Shown here: one piece after another, positions 1-9,199 of the stretch
Layout: each line of letters starts with the position of its first letter
Position numbering within the stretch: the stretch's first letter is position 1
The notes under the pieces: generated by a model
The model's database searches: none
What the model was told of the DNA's origin: nothing
The model's input: the letters and a program-made list of their open reading frames with translations, nothing else
NCBI GenBank assembly: GCA_005503065.1
Contig: SCOE01000050.1
Span: forward strand, 1-33,477
Length of the DNA: 33,477 bases
Source of the DNA: Comamonadaceae bacterium ALPHA2B
GTDB lineage: Bacteria; Pseudomonadota; Gammaproteobacteria; Burkholderiales; Burkholderiaceae_C
Direction: 5' to 3'
Position numbers and translations under genes: made by a program

Positions 1-96
1 GGGCGGGGCTCATGGGGCCGCGATTGTCGGGGATGGCCGGCCGTCCAAGGACGGCAGATACCCATCCGTGCGCGCAGGCCACGGCGGCCGTGATGC

Positions 97-984
97 TCAC
101 ATCCAAAGCGCCCGCCACATCAGCCGCGGCGTATCGCCCTTGCCCACGGTGGGACGGTGCGAGAAGCTGTCGAAGCCCTGGGCCTCGATCTTGTCCAGGA
201 TGGCCAGGCCGCCCTGGACGACCAGCCGCAATTCCCAGCCGATGCGCCCGCGCAGCACATGCACGAGCGGCACGCCCTCATGCATCAGCGACCGCGCCCA
301 GTGCACCTCGTCCGCTATCAAATCGATAGCGTGTTGCGCAGGCGGGACGGGTGCCAGAGGCCGAAAAGCCTTGAAATCCTCCTGCGTCAGGCCGCGCGCG
401 GCGCAGTCGGCCAGCGGCAGGTAGAAGCGCCCGCGCGGCAGGTCGACCGAGGGGTCCTGCCAGAAATTGATCAGCTGCAGCGCACTGCAGATGGCGTCGC
501 TCTGTGCCAGCGCTTCGGGGCGGCGCTCGCCGTACAGGTGCAGCAGCAGGCGCCCGACCGGGTTGGCGGACCGGCGGCAGTAGTCGAGCAATTCGGCGCG
601 GTCGGCATACGCACGGCCGTCGCGGGTCCAGGCGATGTCCTGCATGAAGGCGTCGAGCAGGTCGGCCAGCAGCGCTTCGGGCAACCCGAACTCGGCGATC
701 GCGCGGCCCAGCGGGCCGAAGACCTGCGGCCATCGGGCCGAAGGGGCGCCGCCGCGGGCGACGGCGGCCAGGTCGGCACGGTAGGCCTGCAACTCGGCGA
801 TGCGTGCGTCGGGGCCCGCGTCGCCCTCGTCGGCGATGTCGTCGGCCGTGCGGGCGAAGTGGTAGATCGCGGCGATCGGCGGACGCAGTCTCGGCGGGCA
901 CAGCCACGAGGCGACCGGGAAGTTCTCGTAATGGTCGATCGGCGCGGCGACGGCGGGCAGGGCGGACGGGGAGGGTGGGGGCAC
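97..984 (-). CDS. hpnC: Squalene/phytoene synthase family protein, HpnC type
   Basis: The 295-aa product fits the HpnC branch of the trans-isoprenyl diphosphate synthases, which acts with HpnD and HpnE to turn farnesyl diphosphate into squalene for hopanoids. Seen in the sequence: the N-terminal block DHYENFPVASWLCP (residues 18-30), the first Asp-rich motif DDIADE (48-53) and the second motif QDPSVD followed by LPRGRFYLP (176-190); both bind the Mg-diphosphate. Length is normal for the family. The start is a GTG at 984 with no convincing ribosome site, so the N-terminus is uncertain. The hpn genes usually continue hpnC-hpnD-hpnE. An ATG on the minus strand at position 13 could begin the next gene, but only four codons are visible. 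It is divergent from kup, with under 100 bp between them. Confidence 0.9.
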   Translation of the reverse strand: MPPPSPSALPAVAAPIDHYENFPVASWLCPPRLRPPIAAIYHFARTADDIADEGDAGPDARIAELQAYRADLAAVARGGAPSARWPQVFGPLGRAIAEFGLPEALLADLLDAFMQDIAWTRDGRAYADRAELLDYCRRSANPVGRLLLHLYGERRPEALAQSDAICSALQLINFWQDPSVDLPRGRFYLPLADCAARGLTQEDFKAFRPLAPVPPAQHAIDLIADEVHWARSLMHEGVPLVHVLRGRIGWELRLVVQGGLAILDKIEAQGFDSFSHRPTVGKGDTPRLMWRALWM

Positions 985-1080
985 GCGGCATTGTCTTATG
1001 CGGCCGCAGCATCGGCCGGTGGTCGGGTGTCAGCGCGGCGGGGCTATGCTGGCGGCCCCGCGATTTCCCGCCGCCCACGC

Positions 1081-2988
1081 ATGCCCGTCGCCAGCGCCTC
1101 CTCCACCGCACCGAACCCTGCGCACCCCGCGGGGCCGGCCCTCATGCTGGCGGCGCTCGGGGTGGTGTTCGGCGACATCGGCACCTCGCCGCTCTACGCC
1201 TTCAAGGAGACGCTCAATCCCGACCACGGCGTGCCCTTCGCGGCGGAGGCGGTGCTGGGGCTGCTGTCGCTGGTGGTGTGGGGGCTGGTGGTGGTGGTCA
1301 CGCTCAAGTACGTGGTCTTCGTCCTGCGCGCCGACCATGACGGCGAGGGCGGCATCCTGGCGCTGCAGGCGCTGGCGCGCCACGCGGTGGAGAGCGGGCG
1401 ACGCCGGCCCTGGCTGGGCGGCGCCGTGGTGTGGATGGGGCTGATCGGCGCCGCCATGTTCTACGGCGACAGCCTCATCACGCCGGCGATCTCGGTGCTG
1501 TCGGCGGTCGAGGGGCTGGAGGTGCAGGCGCCGGCGATGCAGCGCTTCGTCATCCCGCTCACGCTGGTGATCCTGGTGGTGCTCTTCATGGTGCAGCGCC
1601 GTGGCACGGGCGTGGTCGGCCGGGTGTTCGGGCCGGTGATGCTCCTGTGGTTCGGCGTGATCGCCGTCGCGGGCGCATGGCAGGTGGTGCAGAACCCGCA
1701 GGTGCTGGCGGCGCTGGACCCTCGGCATGCGGTGGGCTTCCTGCTGACCTACCGCGCGCAGTCGCTGGCCGTGCTGGGGGCGGTGTTCCTGGCCTTCACG
1801 GGCGGCGAGGCGCTGTACGCCGACATGGGCCACTTCGGCGCGCGGCCGATCCGCCTGGCCTGGCTCTTCATCGCGCTGCCGGGCCTGGTGCTCAACTACT
1901 TCGGACAGGGCGCGCTGGTGCTGCGCGACCCGGCGGCCGTCGACAACCCCTTCTTCCGCCTCTTTCCGTCGTGGGCGGTCGTGCCGATGGTGGTGCTGGC
2001 GGCGATGGCGACCGTGATCGCCTCGCAGGCCGTGATCTCGGGCGCCTTCTCGCTCACGGCGCAGGCCATGCGCATGGGCTACCTGCCACGCATGCGCATC
2101 GTGCAGACCTCGAGCGACGCCATCGGCCAGGTCTACGTGCCGGCGATGAACTGGATGCTGATGGCCGGCGTGCTGTTGCTGGTGCTGGGCTTTCGCAGCT
2201 CGAGTGCGCTGTCGGCGGCCTACGGCATCGCGGTGTCGATCACCATGGTCACCACCACGCTGCTGGCCGGCATCGTGGCCTGGCGGCTGTGGCACTGGAA
2301 CCGCTGGGCCGTGGCGGTGGCGGTGCTGCTGTTCGCGGTGATCGACCTGACCTTCGTGGTGGCCAACAGCCTCAAGATCGCCGAAGGCGGCTGGCTCACC
2401 CTGGCGGTGGCGGCGTTCGCGCTGCTGATCTTCACGACGTGGTTCAAGGGCCGGCGCCTGGGGCTGGCGGTGCAGGCGCGGCATCGCGTGCCGCTGGCGC
2501 CCTTCATCGAATCGCTGGCGCTGGACATGCCCCACCGCGTGCGCGGCACGGCGGTCTTCCTGGCGCCCGACGCGCACCTGGTGCCGCACGCGCTGCTGCA
2601 CAACCTGGAGCACAACCAGGTCCTGCACGAGCAGGTGTTCATCCTTGCGATGCATGGCGTCGACACGCCCCGCGTGCACGCGCGCGAGCGCATCGAGGCC
2701 GAGCCGATGGGCCACGGCATCTGGGCGGTGACCGTGCGCTACGGCTTCATGGAGCGGCCCGACGTGCCGGAGTTCGTGCGCGTGCTGGCCTACCAGAAAG
2801 GCCTGGCGGTGGAGTCGATGACGACGTCGTACTTCACCTCCCGTGCGGCGATCGGGCGGCACCGGCTGCCGGGCATGAATCCGCTGCGGCTGGCCCTGTT
2901 CGGGTGGCTGCAGCGCAACGCCGGGCGGGCATCCGACTATTTCCAGCTGCCCGACAACCGGCTGGTGGAGATGGGGCAGCGCGTGTAG
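1081..2988 (+). CDS. kup: Kup-type low-affinity potassium transporter
   Basis: The 635-aa product is a KUP/HAK/KT family K+:H+ symporter of the inner membrane. The family signature GVVFGDIGTSPLYAFKE lies near the N-terminus, followed by about twelve hydrophobic segments; GGILAL and FYGDSLITPAISVLSAVEG are further family blocks. A hydrophilic cytoplasmic C-terminal domain of about 150 residues ends with SYFTSRAAIGRHRLPGMN. I chose the ATG at 1081 because it leaves the usual short tail before the first membrane segment. The frame stays open far upstream, but that part is antisense to hpnC. No ribosome site stands out. It is transcribed towards the RND operon, whose own promoter starts about 20 bp after the kup stop, so it probably forms a single-gene unit. 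Confidence 0.95.
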   Translation: MPVASASSTAPNPAHPAGPALMLAALGVVFGDIGTSPLYAFKETLNPDHGVPFAAEAVLGLLSLVVWGLVVVVTLKYVVFVLRADHDGEGGILALQALARHAVESGRRRPWLGGAVVWMGLIGAAMFYGDSLITPAISVLSAVEGLEVQAPAMQRFVIPLTLVILVVLFMVQRRGTGVVGRVFGPVMLLWFGVIAVAGAWQVVQNPQVLAALDPRHAVGFLLTYRAQSLAVLGAVFLAFTGGEALYADMGHFGARPIRLAWLFIALPGLVLNYFGQGALVLRDPAAVDNPFFRLFPSWAVVPMVVLAAMATVIASQAVISGAFSLTAQAMRMGYLPRMRIVQTSSDAIGQVYVPAMNWMLMAGVLLLVLGFRSSSALSAAYGIAVSITMVTTTLLAGIVAWRLWHWNRWAVAVAVLLFAVIDLTFVVANSLKIAEGGWLTLAVAAFALLIFTTWFKGRRLGLAVQARHRVPLAPFIESLALDMPHRVRGTAVFLAPDAHLVPHALLHNLEHNQVLHEQVFILAMHGVDTPRVHARERIEAEPMGHGIWAVTVRYGFMERPDVPEFVRVLAYQKGLAVESMTTSYFTSRAAIGRHRLPGMNPLRLALFGWLQRNAGRASDYFQLPDNRLVEMGQRV

Positions 2989-3009
2989 CGGCCGCGCAGC
3001 GCTCGGCGA

Positions 3010-3038
3010 TTGACACCGCAGGGGGTATCCCCTAGATT
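3010..3038 (+). promoter_or_regulatory. Sigma-70 promoter of the RND efflux operon
   Basis: TTGACA at 3010-3015 and TAGATT at 3033-3038 are separated by exactly 17 bp, giving a near-consensus sigma-70 promoter about 66 bp before the adaptor start. The spacer holds a short GGGG-TAT-CCCC inverted repeat at 3022-3032. The palindromic operator begins directly after the -10 box, so a bound repressor would cover the transcription start. Confidence 0.75.
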
Positions 3039-3056
3039 ACTAACCGCGCGGTCAGT
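3039..3056 (+). promoter_or_regulatory. Palindromic operator, TetR-like, before the efflux operon
   Basis: ACTAACCGCGCGGTCAGT is an 18-bp palindrome with one mismatched pair, directly downstream of the -10 box. Dyads of this form, with an ACC/GGT core, at RND operon promoters are typically bound by TetR-family repressors of the AcrR/TtgR kind. No tetR gene is in the window, so the regulator must be encoded elsewhere. The palindrome is seen; the family assignment is inferred. Confidence 0.65.
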
Positions 3057-3103
3057 AGTGTCCGCGTACCCCCTTGTTCCTCCTTGACGACCGGTGCAAC
3101 GCC

Positions 3104-4285
3104 ATGGCCGCTGACCTTTTCTTGCCTGCTCCATGGCGCCGCTCCGGGCTGGCGCTGTTCCTGCCCGTGCTCCTGGCGGTACTCGCTGCCGGCTGTTCGA
3201 AGCGGCCGCCGCAGGAAGAGCCGGTGCGCGCCGTGAAAGTCATGGCGGTCGGCACCAGCCCGTACGGCACCGAGCCGGAATTCGCGGCCGAGGTGCGGGC
3301 GCGGATCGAATCGCGGCTGGGCTTTCGCGTCGCCGGCAAGATCGTGCGCCGCCAGGCCGAGCTGGGCCAGGCGGTGAAGGCCGGTCAGGTGCTCGCGCAG
3401 CTCGACCCGCAGGACCTGCGGCTGGCCGCGGAGGCGGCGCGGGCACAGTCGGTCGCCGCCCAGACCAACCGCGACCTGGCCGCCGCGGACCTCAAGCGCT
3501 ACCGCGAACTGCGGGCGCAGAACTTCATCAGCGGCGCCGAACTGGACCGGCGCGAGGCCACCTTCAAATCCGCCCAGGCGCAGTTCGAGCAGGCGCAGGC
3601 ACAGGTGGCGGCGCAGGGCAACCAGGCCAGCTACGCCACGCTGGTGGCCGACGCGGCGGGCGTGGTCACCGGCATCGAGGCCGAGCCGGGGCAGGTCGTC
3701 TCGGCGGGCACGCCGGTGGTGCGCATCGCCCAGGATGGCGCGCGCGACGTGGTGTTCTCGGTGCCGGAAGACCGCGCCGGCCAGGTCACGCCGGGCTCGG
3801 CCGTCAAGGTGCGCGGCTGGGCCAGCGACCGCGAGATCGAGGGCCGGGTGCGCGAGGTGGCGGCCAGCGCCGATGCGGTGACCCGCACCTACACGGTGAA
3901 GGTGAGTATCGACGCGGCGAGTTCGCCGCCGCTGGGCGCGACCGTGTACGCCCGCCCGCAGGCGCTGTCGCACAGCGGCGCGCCGGTGCTCAAGCTGCCG
4001 ACCAGCGCCTTGCGCCAGGAAGGGGGCGGTACGGCCGTGTGGGTGCTCGACAAGGGCTCGATGACGGTGAAGTCGCAGCCCGTTCAGGTCGCCACGGCCG
4101 ATGGCAACGAGGCAGTGATCGCGGGCGGCGTGGCGCCGGGCACATTGGTCGTGACGGCTGGCGTGCACGTGCTCTCGCCGGGCCAGAAGGTCACGATCTA
4201 TCAGGAAAAAGGGGCCGCAGCGCCCGTCCCGCCTGCGTCGGACGCTATGAATAACGTAGCGCCCGCTGCGTCGGGGGCCAAGTGA
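3104..4285 (+). CDS. RND efflux periplasmic adaptor (membrane fusion) lipoprotein
   Basis: The 393-aa product is an HlyD/AcrA-type adaptor that links an inner-membrane RND pump to an outer-membrane channel. A hydrophobic signal (residues 15-30) ends in the lipobox LAAGC, so Cys31 should be acylated and anchor the protein in the inner membrane. The lipoyl half-motif GFRVAGKIVRRQAELGQAVKAGQVLAQLD is followed by an Ala/Gln-rich helical hairpin, the second lipoyl half, a beta-barrel and a membrane-proximal domain. The ATG at 3104 is preferred over an upstream TTG at 3074 because it places the signal peptide correctly. The stop overlaps the permease start by one base. No outer-membrane factor gene follows, so the pump must share one. 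Confidence 0.9.
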   Translation: MAADLFLPAPWRRSGLALFLPVLLAVLAAGCSKRPPQEEPVRAVKVMAVGTSPYGTEPEFAAEVRARIESRLGFRVAGKIVRRQAELGQAVKAGQVLAQLDPQDLRLAAEAARAQSVAAQTNRDLAAADLKRYRELRAQNFISGAELDRREATFKSAQAQFEQAQAQVAAQGNQASYATLVADAAGVVTGIEAEPGQVVSAGTPVVRIAQDGARDVVFSVPEDRAGQVTPGSAVKVRGWASDREIEGRVREVAASADAVTRTYTVKVSIDAASSPPLGATVYARPQALSHSGAPVLKLPTSALRQEGGGTAVWVLDKGSMTVKSQPVQVATADGNEAVIAGGVAPGTLVVTAGVHVLSPGQKVTIYQEKGAAAPVPPASDAMNNVAPAASGAK

Positions 4286-7200
4286 TGCAGGCGGCGCCCG
4301 AGCCCGGCAAGGCTGGCTTCAATCTGTCGAAATGGGCGCTCGACCATGCGCCGCTCACGCGCTACCTGATGGTGGTGCTGATGGTGCTGGGCTTCGCGGC
4401 CTACTTCCAGCTCGGCCAGGACGAGGACCCGCCCTTCACCTTCCGCGCGATGGTGGTGCGCACCTACTGGCCCGGCGCCACGGCGCAGCAGGTGGCCGAG
4501 CAGGTGACCGACAAGCTCGAGCGAACGCTGCAGGAGGTGCCCTACGCCGACAAGATCCGCAGCTACAGCAAGCCGGGCGAGTCGCAGATCATCTTCGAGA
4601 TCAAGGACTCGTCCAGGCCCGCCGAGGTGGCCAACGTCTGGTACACGGTGCGCAAGAAGATCGGCGACATGCGCGGCACCCTGCCGGGCAATGTGCAGGG
4701 GCCTTTCTTCAACGACGAATTCGGCGACGTGTACGGCGTGATCTACGCGCTGCAGGGCGACGGCTTCAGCTACGCCGAGCTCAAGGACTTCGCCGACGAC
4801 GTTCGCCAGCAGCTGCTGCGCGTGAAGGACGTGGCCAAGGTCGATCAGTTCGGCGTGCAGGACCAGAAGGTCTGGATCGAGGTCTCCCAGAAGCGCCTGG
4901 CGCAGCTGGGGCTGGACTTCAACCAGGTGCTGCAGCAGCTGGGCGCGCAGAACGCGGTGGAGAGCGCCGGCACGATCCAGTCGCCGCAGGACGTGGTGCA
5001 GGTGCGGGTGGGCGGCCAGTTCACGGACGTCGAGCAGTTGCGCGCCATGCCGATCCGCGGCAGTTCGGGCAACCAGCTGCGGCTGGGCGACATCGCCGAG
5101 GTGCGGCGCGGCTACATCGACCCGCCCTCGGTCAAGGTGCGCTTCCAGGGCAAGGAGGTGATCGGCCTGGGCATCTCGATGGCCAAGGGCGGCGACATCA
5201 TCGCGCTGGGCAAGGCACTGCGCGTGGCGACCGAGCGCATTCAGGGCACGCTGCCCGTGGGCGTGACCCTGGCGCAGGTGCAGGACCAGCCGGCGTCGGT
5301 TTCCAGTTCGGTGGGCGAGTTCGTGCACGTGCTCATCGAGGCCGTGGTGATCGTGCTGGGCGTGAGCTTCATCTCGCTCGGGCTGCACAAGGGCGGGCGC
5401 TTCGGGTGGCACATCGACTACCGCCCGGGACTGGTGGTGGGCATCACCATTCCGCTCGTGCTGGCGGTGACCTTCCTGGCGATGAACTACTTCGGCATCG
5501 GCCTGCACAAGATCTCGCTGGGCTCGCTCATCATCGCGCTGGGCCTGCTGGTGGACGACGCCATCATCGCGGTGGAAATGATGGTGCGGAAGATGGAGGA
5601 GGGCTACGACAAGGTGCGTGCCGCCACCTTCGCCTACGACGTGACGGCCAAGCCCATGCTCACCGGCACACTCATCACGGCGGCGGGTTTCCTGCCGATC
5701 GGCATCGCCAAGTCGGTGACGGGCGAGTACACCTTCGCCATCTTCGCGGTGACGGTGACCGCGCTGGTGCTGTCGTGGCTGGTATCGGTGTATTTCGTGC
5801 CCTACCTGGGCACGCTGCTGCTGAAGGTCAAGCCGCACGATCCGGACGCTCCACCGCACGAGCTGTTCGACACGCCCTTCTATACGCGTTTCCGTCGCGT
5901 GGTGGGCTGGTGCGTGGACCACCGCTGGATCACGATCGCGGCGACGGTCGGCATCTTCGCGCTCGGCATCGTCGGCATGGGCAAGGTGCAGCAGCAGTTC
6001 TTTCCCGATTCGAGCCGGCCCGAGATCATGGTGGACATCTGGTTCCCCGAGGGCACGTCCTTCGCCGCGAACGAGGCGGTGGCCAAGCGTGTGGAGGCGC
6101 GGCTGATGCAGGAGGAGGGCGTCGCCTCCGTCGCGACCTGGATCGGCTCGGGCACGCCGCGCTTCTACCTGCCGCTGGACCAGGTGTTTCCGCAATCGAA
6201 CGTCTCGCAGTTCATCGTGCTGGCCAGGTCGCTGCCCGAGCGCGAAACGATCCGCCTGCGCCTGCCCAAGCTGCTGGCGGCCGAGTTCCCCGAAGTGCGC
6301 GGGCGCGTGAAGCTGCTGCCCAACGGCCCGCCGGTGCCGTACCCGGTGCAGTTCCGGGTGATCGGTGCCGATCCCGCCAAGCTGCGCCAGCGCGCCGACG
6401 AGGTCAAGGCCGCGATGCGAGAGAACACCAACCTGCTGGGCGTGAACGACAACTGGAACGAGTCGGTCAAGGTGATCCGGCTGGAGGTCGACCAGGCCAA
6501 GGCGCGCGCGCTGGGCGTGACCAGCCAGGCCATCGCCCAGGCCTCGCGCACCATGTTCACCGGCACCACCGTGGGGCAGTACCGCGAGAACGACAAGCTG
6601 ATCGACATCGTGCTGCGCCAGTCGCCCGACGAGCGCGAAGCGATCTCCGACATCGGCAACGCCTACCTGCCGACGGCCTCGGGCCGCTCCATTCCGCTGG
6701 CGCAGATCGCCAAGCCGGTCTTCGGCTGGGAGCCGGGCGTGATGTGGCGCTGGAACCGCGACTACGCGATCACGGTGCAGGGCGACATCGTCGAAGGCCT
6801 GCAGGGCGCCACCGTGACCGAGCAGGTGCTGCCCAGGCTGCGCGAGCTCGAGTCGAAGTGGAACGCCCAGGGCAACGGCGGCGTGCGCATCGAGGTGGCC
6901 GGCGCCGTGGAGGAAAGCAGCAAGGGATCGGCGTCCATCGTCGCCGGCGTGCCGATCATGCTGTTCATCGTCTTCACGCTGCTGATGCTGCAGTTGCACA
7001 GCTTCAGCCGGTCGCTCCTGGTCTTCATCACCGGCCCGCTGGGCATCGCCGGCGTGGCCGGCGCCCTCCTGGTGCTGAACCGGCCCTTCGGCTTCGTCGC
7101 TTTGCTGGGCGTGATCGCGCTGATGGGCATGATCCAGCGCAACTCGGTCATCCTGATCGACCAGATCGAGCTGGATCGCGCGTCCGGCGTGCCGGCCTGG

Positions 7201-7422
7201 AACGCGATCGTCGAATCGGCGGTGCGGCGGCTGCGGCCGATCGTGCTGACGGCCGCGGCGGCGGTGCTGGCCATGATCCCGCTGTCGCGCAGCGTGTTCT
7301 GGGGGCCGATGGCCGTGGCCATCATGGGCGGCCTGATCGTGGCGACGGTGCTGACGCTGTTGGCGCTGCCGGCCATGTACGCCGCATGGTTCCGGATCCA
7401 TCGCGAGCCGGAAATGGCCTAG
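4285..7422 (+). CDS. RND family efflux permease
   Basis: The 1045-aa product is a resistance-nodulation-division inner-membrane pump that uses the proton gradient to export substrates with the adaptor encoded just upstream. Size and layout are standard: one N-terminal membrane helix, a large periplasmic loop, six helices, a second periplasmic loop and five more helices. The fourth-helix region LLVDDAIIAVEMMVRKMEEG carries the paired acidic residues of the proton relay, and FLPIGIAKSVTGEYTFAIF follows. The start DEDPPFTFRAMVVRTYWPGA suggests the drug-efflux branch closer to TriC/MexK-like pumps than to metal pumps of the CzcA type, but the substrate cannot be read from sequence. The ATG at 4285 overlaps the adaptor stop, which implies translational coupling. 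Confidence 0.9.
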   Translation: MQAAPEPGKAGFNLSKWALDHAPLTRYLMVVLMVLGFAAYFQLGQDEDPPFTFRAMVVRTYWPGATAQQVAEQVTDKLERTLQEVPYADKIRSYSKPGESQIIFEIKDSSRPAEVANVWYTVRKKIGDMRGTLPGNVQGPFFNDEFGDVYGVIYALQGDGFSYAELKDFADDVRQQLLRVKDVAKVDQFGVQDQKVWIEVSQKRLAQLGLDFNQVLQQLGAQNAVESAGTIQSPQDVVQVRVGGQFTDVEQLRAMPIRGSSGNQLRLGDIAEVRRGYIDPPSVKVRFQGKEVIGLGISMAKGGDIIALGKALRVATERIQGTLPVGVTLAQVQDQPASVSSSVGEFVHVLIEAVVIVLGVSFISLGLHKGGRFGWHIDYRPGLVVGITIPLVLAVTFLAMNYFGIGLHKISLGSLIIALGLLVDDAIIAVEMMVRKMEEGYDKVRAATFAYDVTAKPMLTGTLITAAGFLPIGIAKSVTGEYTFAIFAVTVTALVLSWLVSVYFVPYLGTLLLKVKPHDPDAPPHELFDTPFYTRFRRVVGWCVDHRWITIAATVGIFALGIVGMGKVQQQFFPDSSRPEIMVDIWFPEGTSFAANEAVAKRVEARLMQEEGVASVATWIGSGTPRFYLPLDQVFPQSNVSQFIVLARSLPERETIRLRLPKLLAAEFPEVRGRVKLLPNGPPVPYPVQFRVIGADPAKLRQRADEVKAAMRENTNLLGVNDNWNESVKVIRLEVDQAKARALGVTSQAIAQASRTMFTGTTVGQYRENDKLIDIVLRQSPDEREAISDIGNAYLPTASGRSIPLAQIAKPVFGWEPGVMWRWNRDYAITVQGDIVEGLQGATVTEQVLPRLRELESKWNAQGNGGVRIEVAGAVEESSKGSASIVAGVPIMLFIVFTLLMLQLHSFSRSLLVFITGPLGIAGVAGALLVLNRPFGFVALLGVIALMGMIQRNSVILIDQIELDRASGVPAWNAIVESAVRRLRPIVLTAAAAVLAMIPLSRSVFWGPMAVAIMGGLIVATVLTLLALPAMYAAWFRIHREPEMA

Positions 7423-7620
7423 CGGGCGCCGCCGGGCCGCTCCCAGGGCGGCCCGCGCCTCCTCCTCGGGAGGCGGCGAACGACTTGCCGCAAAGCGGCA
7501 TGCAGAGCCGGGAGGCCCACTGCGGGCGCCGCCGGGCCGCTCCCAAGGCGGCCCGCGCCTCCTCCTCGGGAGGTGGCGAATGACTTGCCGCAAAGCGGCA
7601 TGCAGAGCTGGGAGGCCCAC
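7422..7620. repeat. Tandem 99-bp extragenic palindromic repeat, two copies
   Basis: Copies lie at 7422-7520 and 7522-7620 with an exact 100-bp period and only four mismatches. Each unit holds nested dyads: GGGCCGC/GCGGCCC, a CCTCC/GGAGG pair, and TGCCGC-AAA-GCGGCA. The first copy starts on the last base of the RND permease stop codon. This looks like a REP/BIME-type extragenic element; it could act as an RNA hairpin that stops or stabilises the efflux transcript. No open frame in it looks coding. Confidence 0.8.
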
Positions 7621-7747
7621 ATTTGCAGCTTAAAATACGCGGTTGACCGATTTCAGCGGGCAGTCTTCGACAAAGGCCGCCCGCTTTTCACATCCTCCAG
7701 CAGCAACCCCTCGGGGGCGACGGCCTCGCGGCGGTGCAGCTGGACTG

Positions 7748-7834
7748 GCGCGGGTGGCGAAATTGGTAGACGCACCAGGTTTAGGTCCTGACGCCAGCAA
7801 TGGCGTGCCGGTTCGAGTCCGGCCCCGCGCACCA
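7748..7834 (+). tRNA. tRNA-Leu (anticodon TAG)
   Basis: The acceptor arms GCGCGGG (7748-7754) and CCCGCGC (7824-7830) pair fully and are followed by an encoded ACCA. The anticodon loop TTTAGGT gives TAG. The long variable arm and the T-loop GTTCGAGTC are as expected for a class II leucine tRNA. The outermost pair of the anticodon stem is C-A. It lies 23 bp before tig and may be co-transcribed with it. Confidence 0.95.
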
Positions 7835-7857
7835 GCATCTTTCCAAGGAAGACTCCA

Positions 7858-9171
7858 ATGACCGTGAATGTTGAAACCCTCGAGAAGCTCGAACGGAAGA
7901 TCACCCTGACCCTCCCGGTCGACACCATCAAGTCCGAAGTGGACTCGCGCCTCAAGCGCCTGGCCCGCACCGTGAAGATGGACGGTTTCCGTCCCGGCAA
8001 GGTGCCGATGAACGTCGTGGCCCAGCGTTACGGCTACTCGGTGCAGTACGAAGTGATGAACGACAAGGTCGGCGAGGCCTTCTCGCAGGCGGCCAACGAG
8101 GCCAAGCTGCGCGTGGCCGGCCAGCCCACGATCACCGAGAAGGAAGGCGCGCCCGAGGGCCAGCTCTCGTTCGACGCGGTGTTCGAGGTCTTCCCCGAAG
8201 TGAAGGTCAACGACCTGTCGGGCGCCGAGGTCGAGCGCCTGTCCGCCGAAGTGAACGACGAGGCCATCGACCGCACCCTGGACATCCTGCGCAAGCAGCG
8301 CCGCACCTTCGCCCAGCGCGCCCAGGACGCGGCGGCCGAGGACGGCGACCGTGTGACCGTCGACTTCGAGGGCAAGATCGACGGCGAGCCCTTCGAGGGC
8401 GGCAAGGCGGCCGACTTCCAGTTCGTGGTCGGCGAAGGCCAGATGCTCAAGGAGTTCGAGGACGCCGTGCGCGGCATGAAGGCCGGCGACAGCCGCACCT
8501 TCCCGCTCGCCTTCCCGGCCGACTACCACGGCAAGGACGTGGCCGGCAAGCAGGCCGACTTCATGGTCACCGTGAAGAAGATCGAGGCCTCGCACCTGCC
8601 CGAAGTGAACGAACAGCTCGCCAAGTCGCTGGGCATCGCCGACGCGACGGTCGAGGGCCTGCGCGCCGACATCCGCAAGAACCTGGAGCGCGAAGTGAAA
8701 TTCCGCCTCCTGGCGCGCAACAAGACGGCCGTGATGGACGCGCTGATCGCCAACGCCGAACTGGACCTTCCCAAGTCGACGGTGCAGGCCGAAATCGACC
8801 GCATGGTCGAGGGCGCCCGTGCCGAACTCAAGCAGCGCGGCATCAAGGACGCCGACAAGGCACCGATTCCGGCCGACATCTTCCGCGAACAGGCCGAGCG
8901 CCGCGTGCGCCTGGGCCTGGTGGTGGCCGAGGTGGTGCGCGCCAACGACCTGCAGGCCAAGCCCGAGCAGATCAAGGCCCACATCGATGAGCTGGCTGCC
9001 AGCTACGAGAAGCCGGCCGACGTGGTGCGCTGGTACTACGGCGACAACCGCCGCCTGGCCGAGGTCGAGGCCGTGGTGATCGAGAACAATGTGACCGAGT
9101 TCGTGCTCGGCAAGGCCAAGGTGAACGACAAGGCCGTCTCCTTCGACGAGCTGATGGCCCAGCAGGGCTGA
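7858..9171 (+). CDS. tig: Trigger factor, ribosome-bound chaperone
   Basis: The 437-aa product is the ribosome-associated folding factor that meets nascent chains at the exit tunnel. The N-terminal ribosome-binding domain carries the signature [12 protein letters not shown] (near residue 43). A central FKBP-type peptidyl-prolyl isomerase domain spans about 160-245, with [22 protein letters not shown]. The rest is the helical chaperone domain. Length matches the family. The ATG at 7858 has a good ribosome site (AAGGA at 7845-7849). It heads the conserved order tig-clpP-clpX-lon and is followed by a strong hairpin terminator, so clpP probably has its own promoter. Confidence 0.97.
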   Translation: MTVNVETLEKLERKITLTLPVDTIKSEVDSRLKRLARTVKMDGFRPGKVPMNVVAQRYGYSVQYEVMNDKVGEAFSQAANEAKLRVAGQPTITEKEGAPEGQLSFDAVFEVFPEVKVNDLSGAEVERLSAEVNDEAIDRTLDILRKQRRTFAQRAQDAAAEDGDRVTVDFEGKIDGEPFEGGKAADFQFVVGEGQMLKEFEDAVRGMKAGDSRTFPLAFPADYHGKDVAGKQADFMVTVKKIEASHLPEVNEQLAKSLGIADATVEGLRADIRKNLEREVKFRLLARNKTAVMDALIANAELDLPKSTVQAEIDRMVEGARAELKQRGIKDADKAPIPADIFREQAERRVRLGLVVAEVVRANDLQAKPEQIKAHIDELAASYEKPADVVRWYYGDNRRLAEVEAVVIENNVTEFVLGKAKVNDKAVSFDELMAQQG

Positions 9172-9199
9172 TCGGCGGGCCCGCAGGCCGCTTCCGGTT

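Noticed and set aside
1-13. Possible start of hpnD on the minus strand
   Set aside because: Only four codons are visible and there is no ribosome site, so it cannot be supported.
3021-3032. CsoR/RcnR or MerR metal-regulator site in the promoter spacer
   Set aside because: The GGGG-TAT-CCCC dyad is short, and the 17-bp spacer is not the stretched MerR type.
4201-7620. Very long minus-strand open frame (1139 codons) opposite the RND permease
   Set aside because: It is a mirror of codon bias in a high-GC gene: His/Arg/Gln-rich low-complexity sequence, no ribosome site, and it crosses the intergenic repeat.
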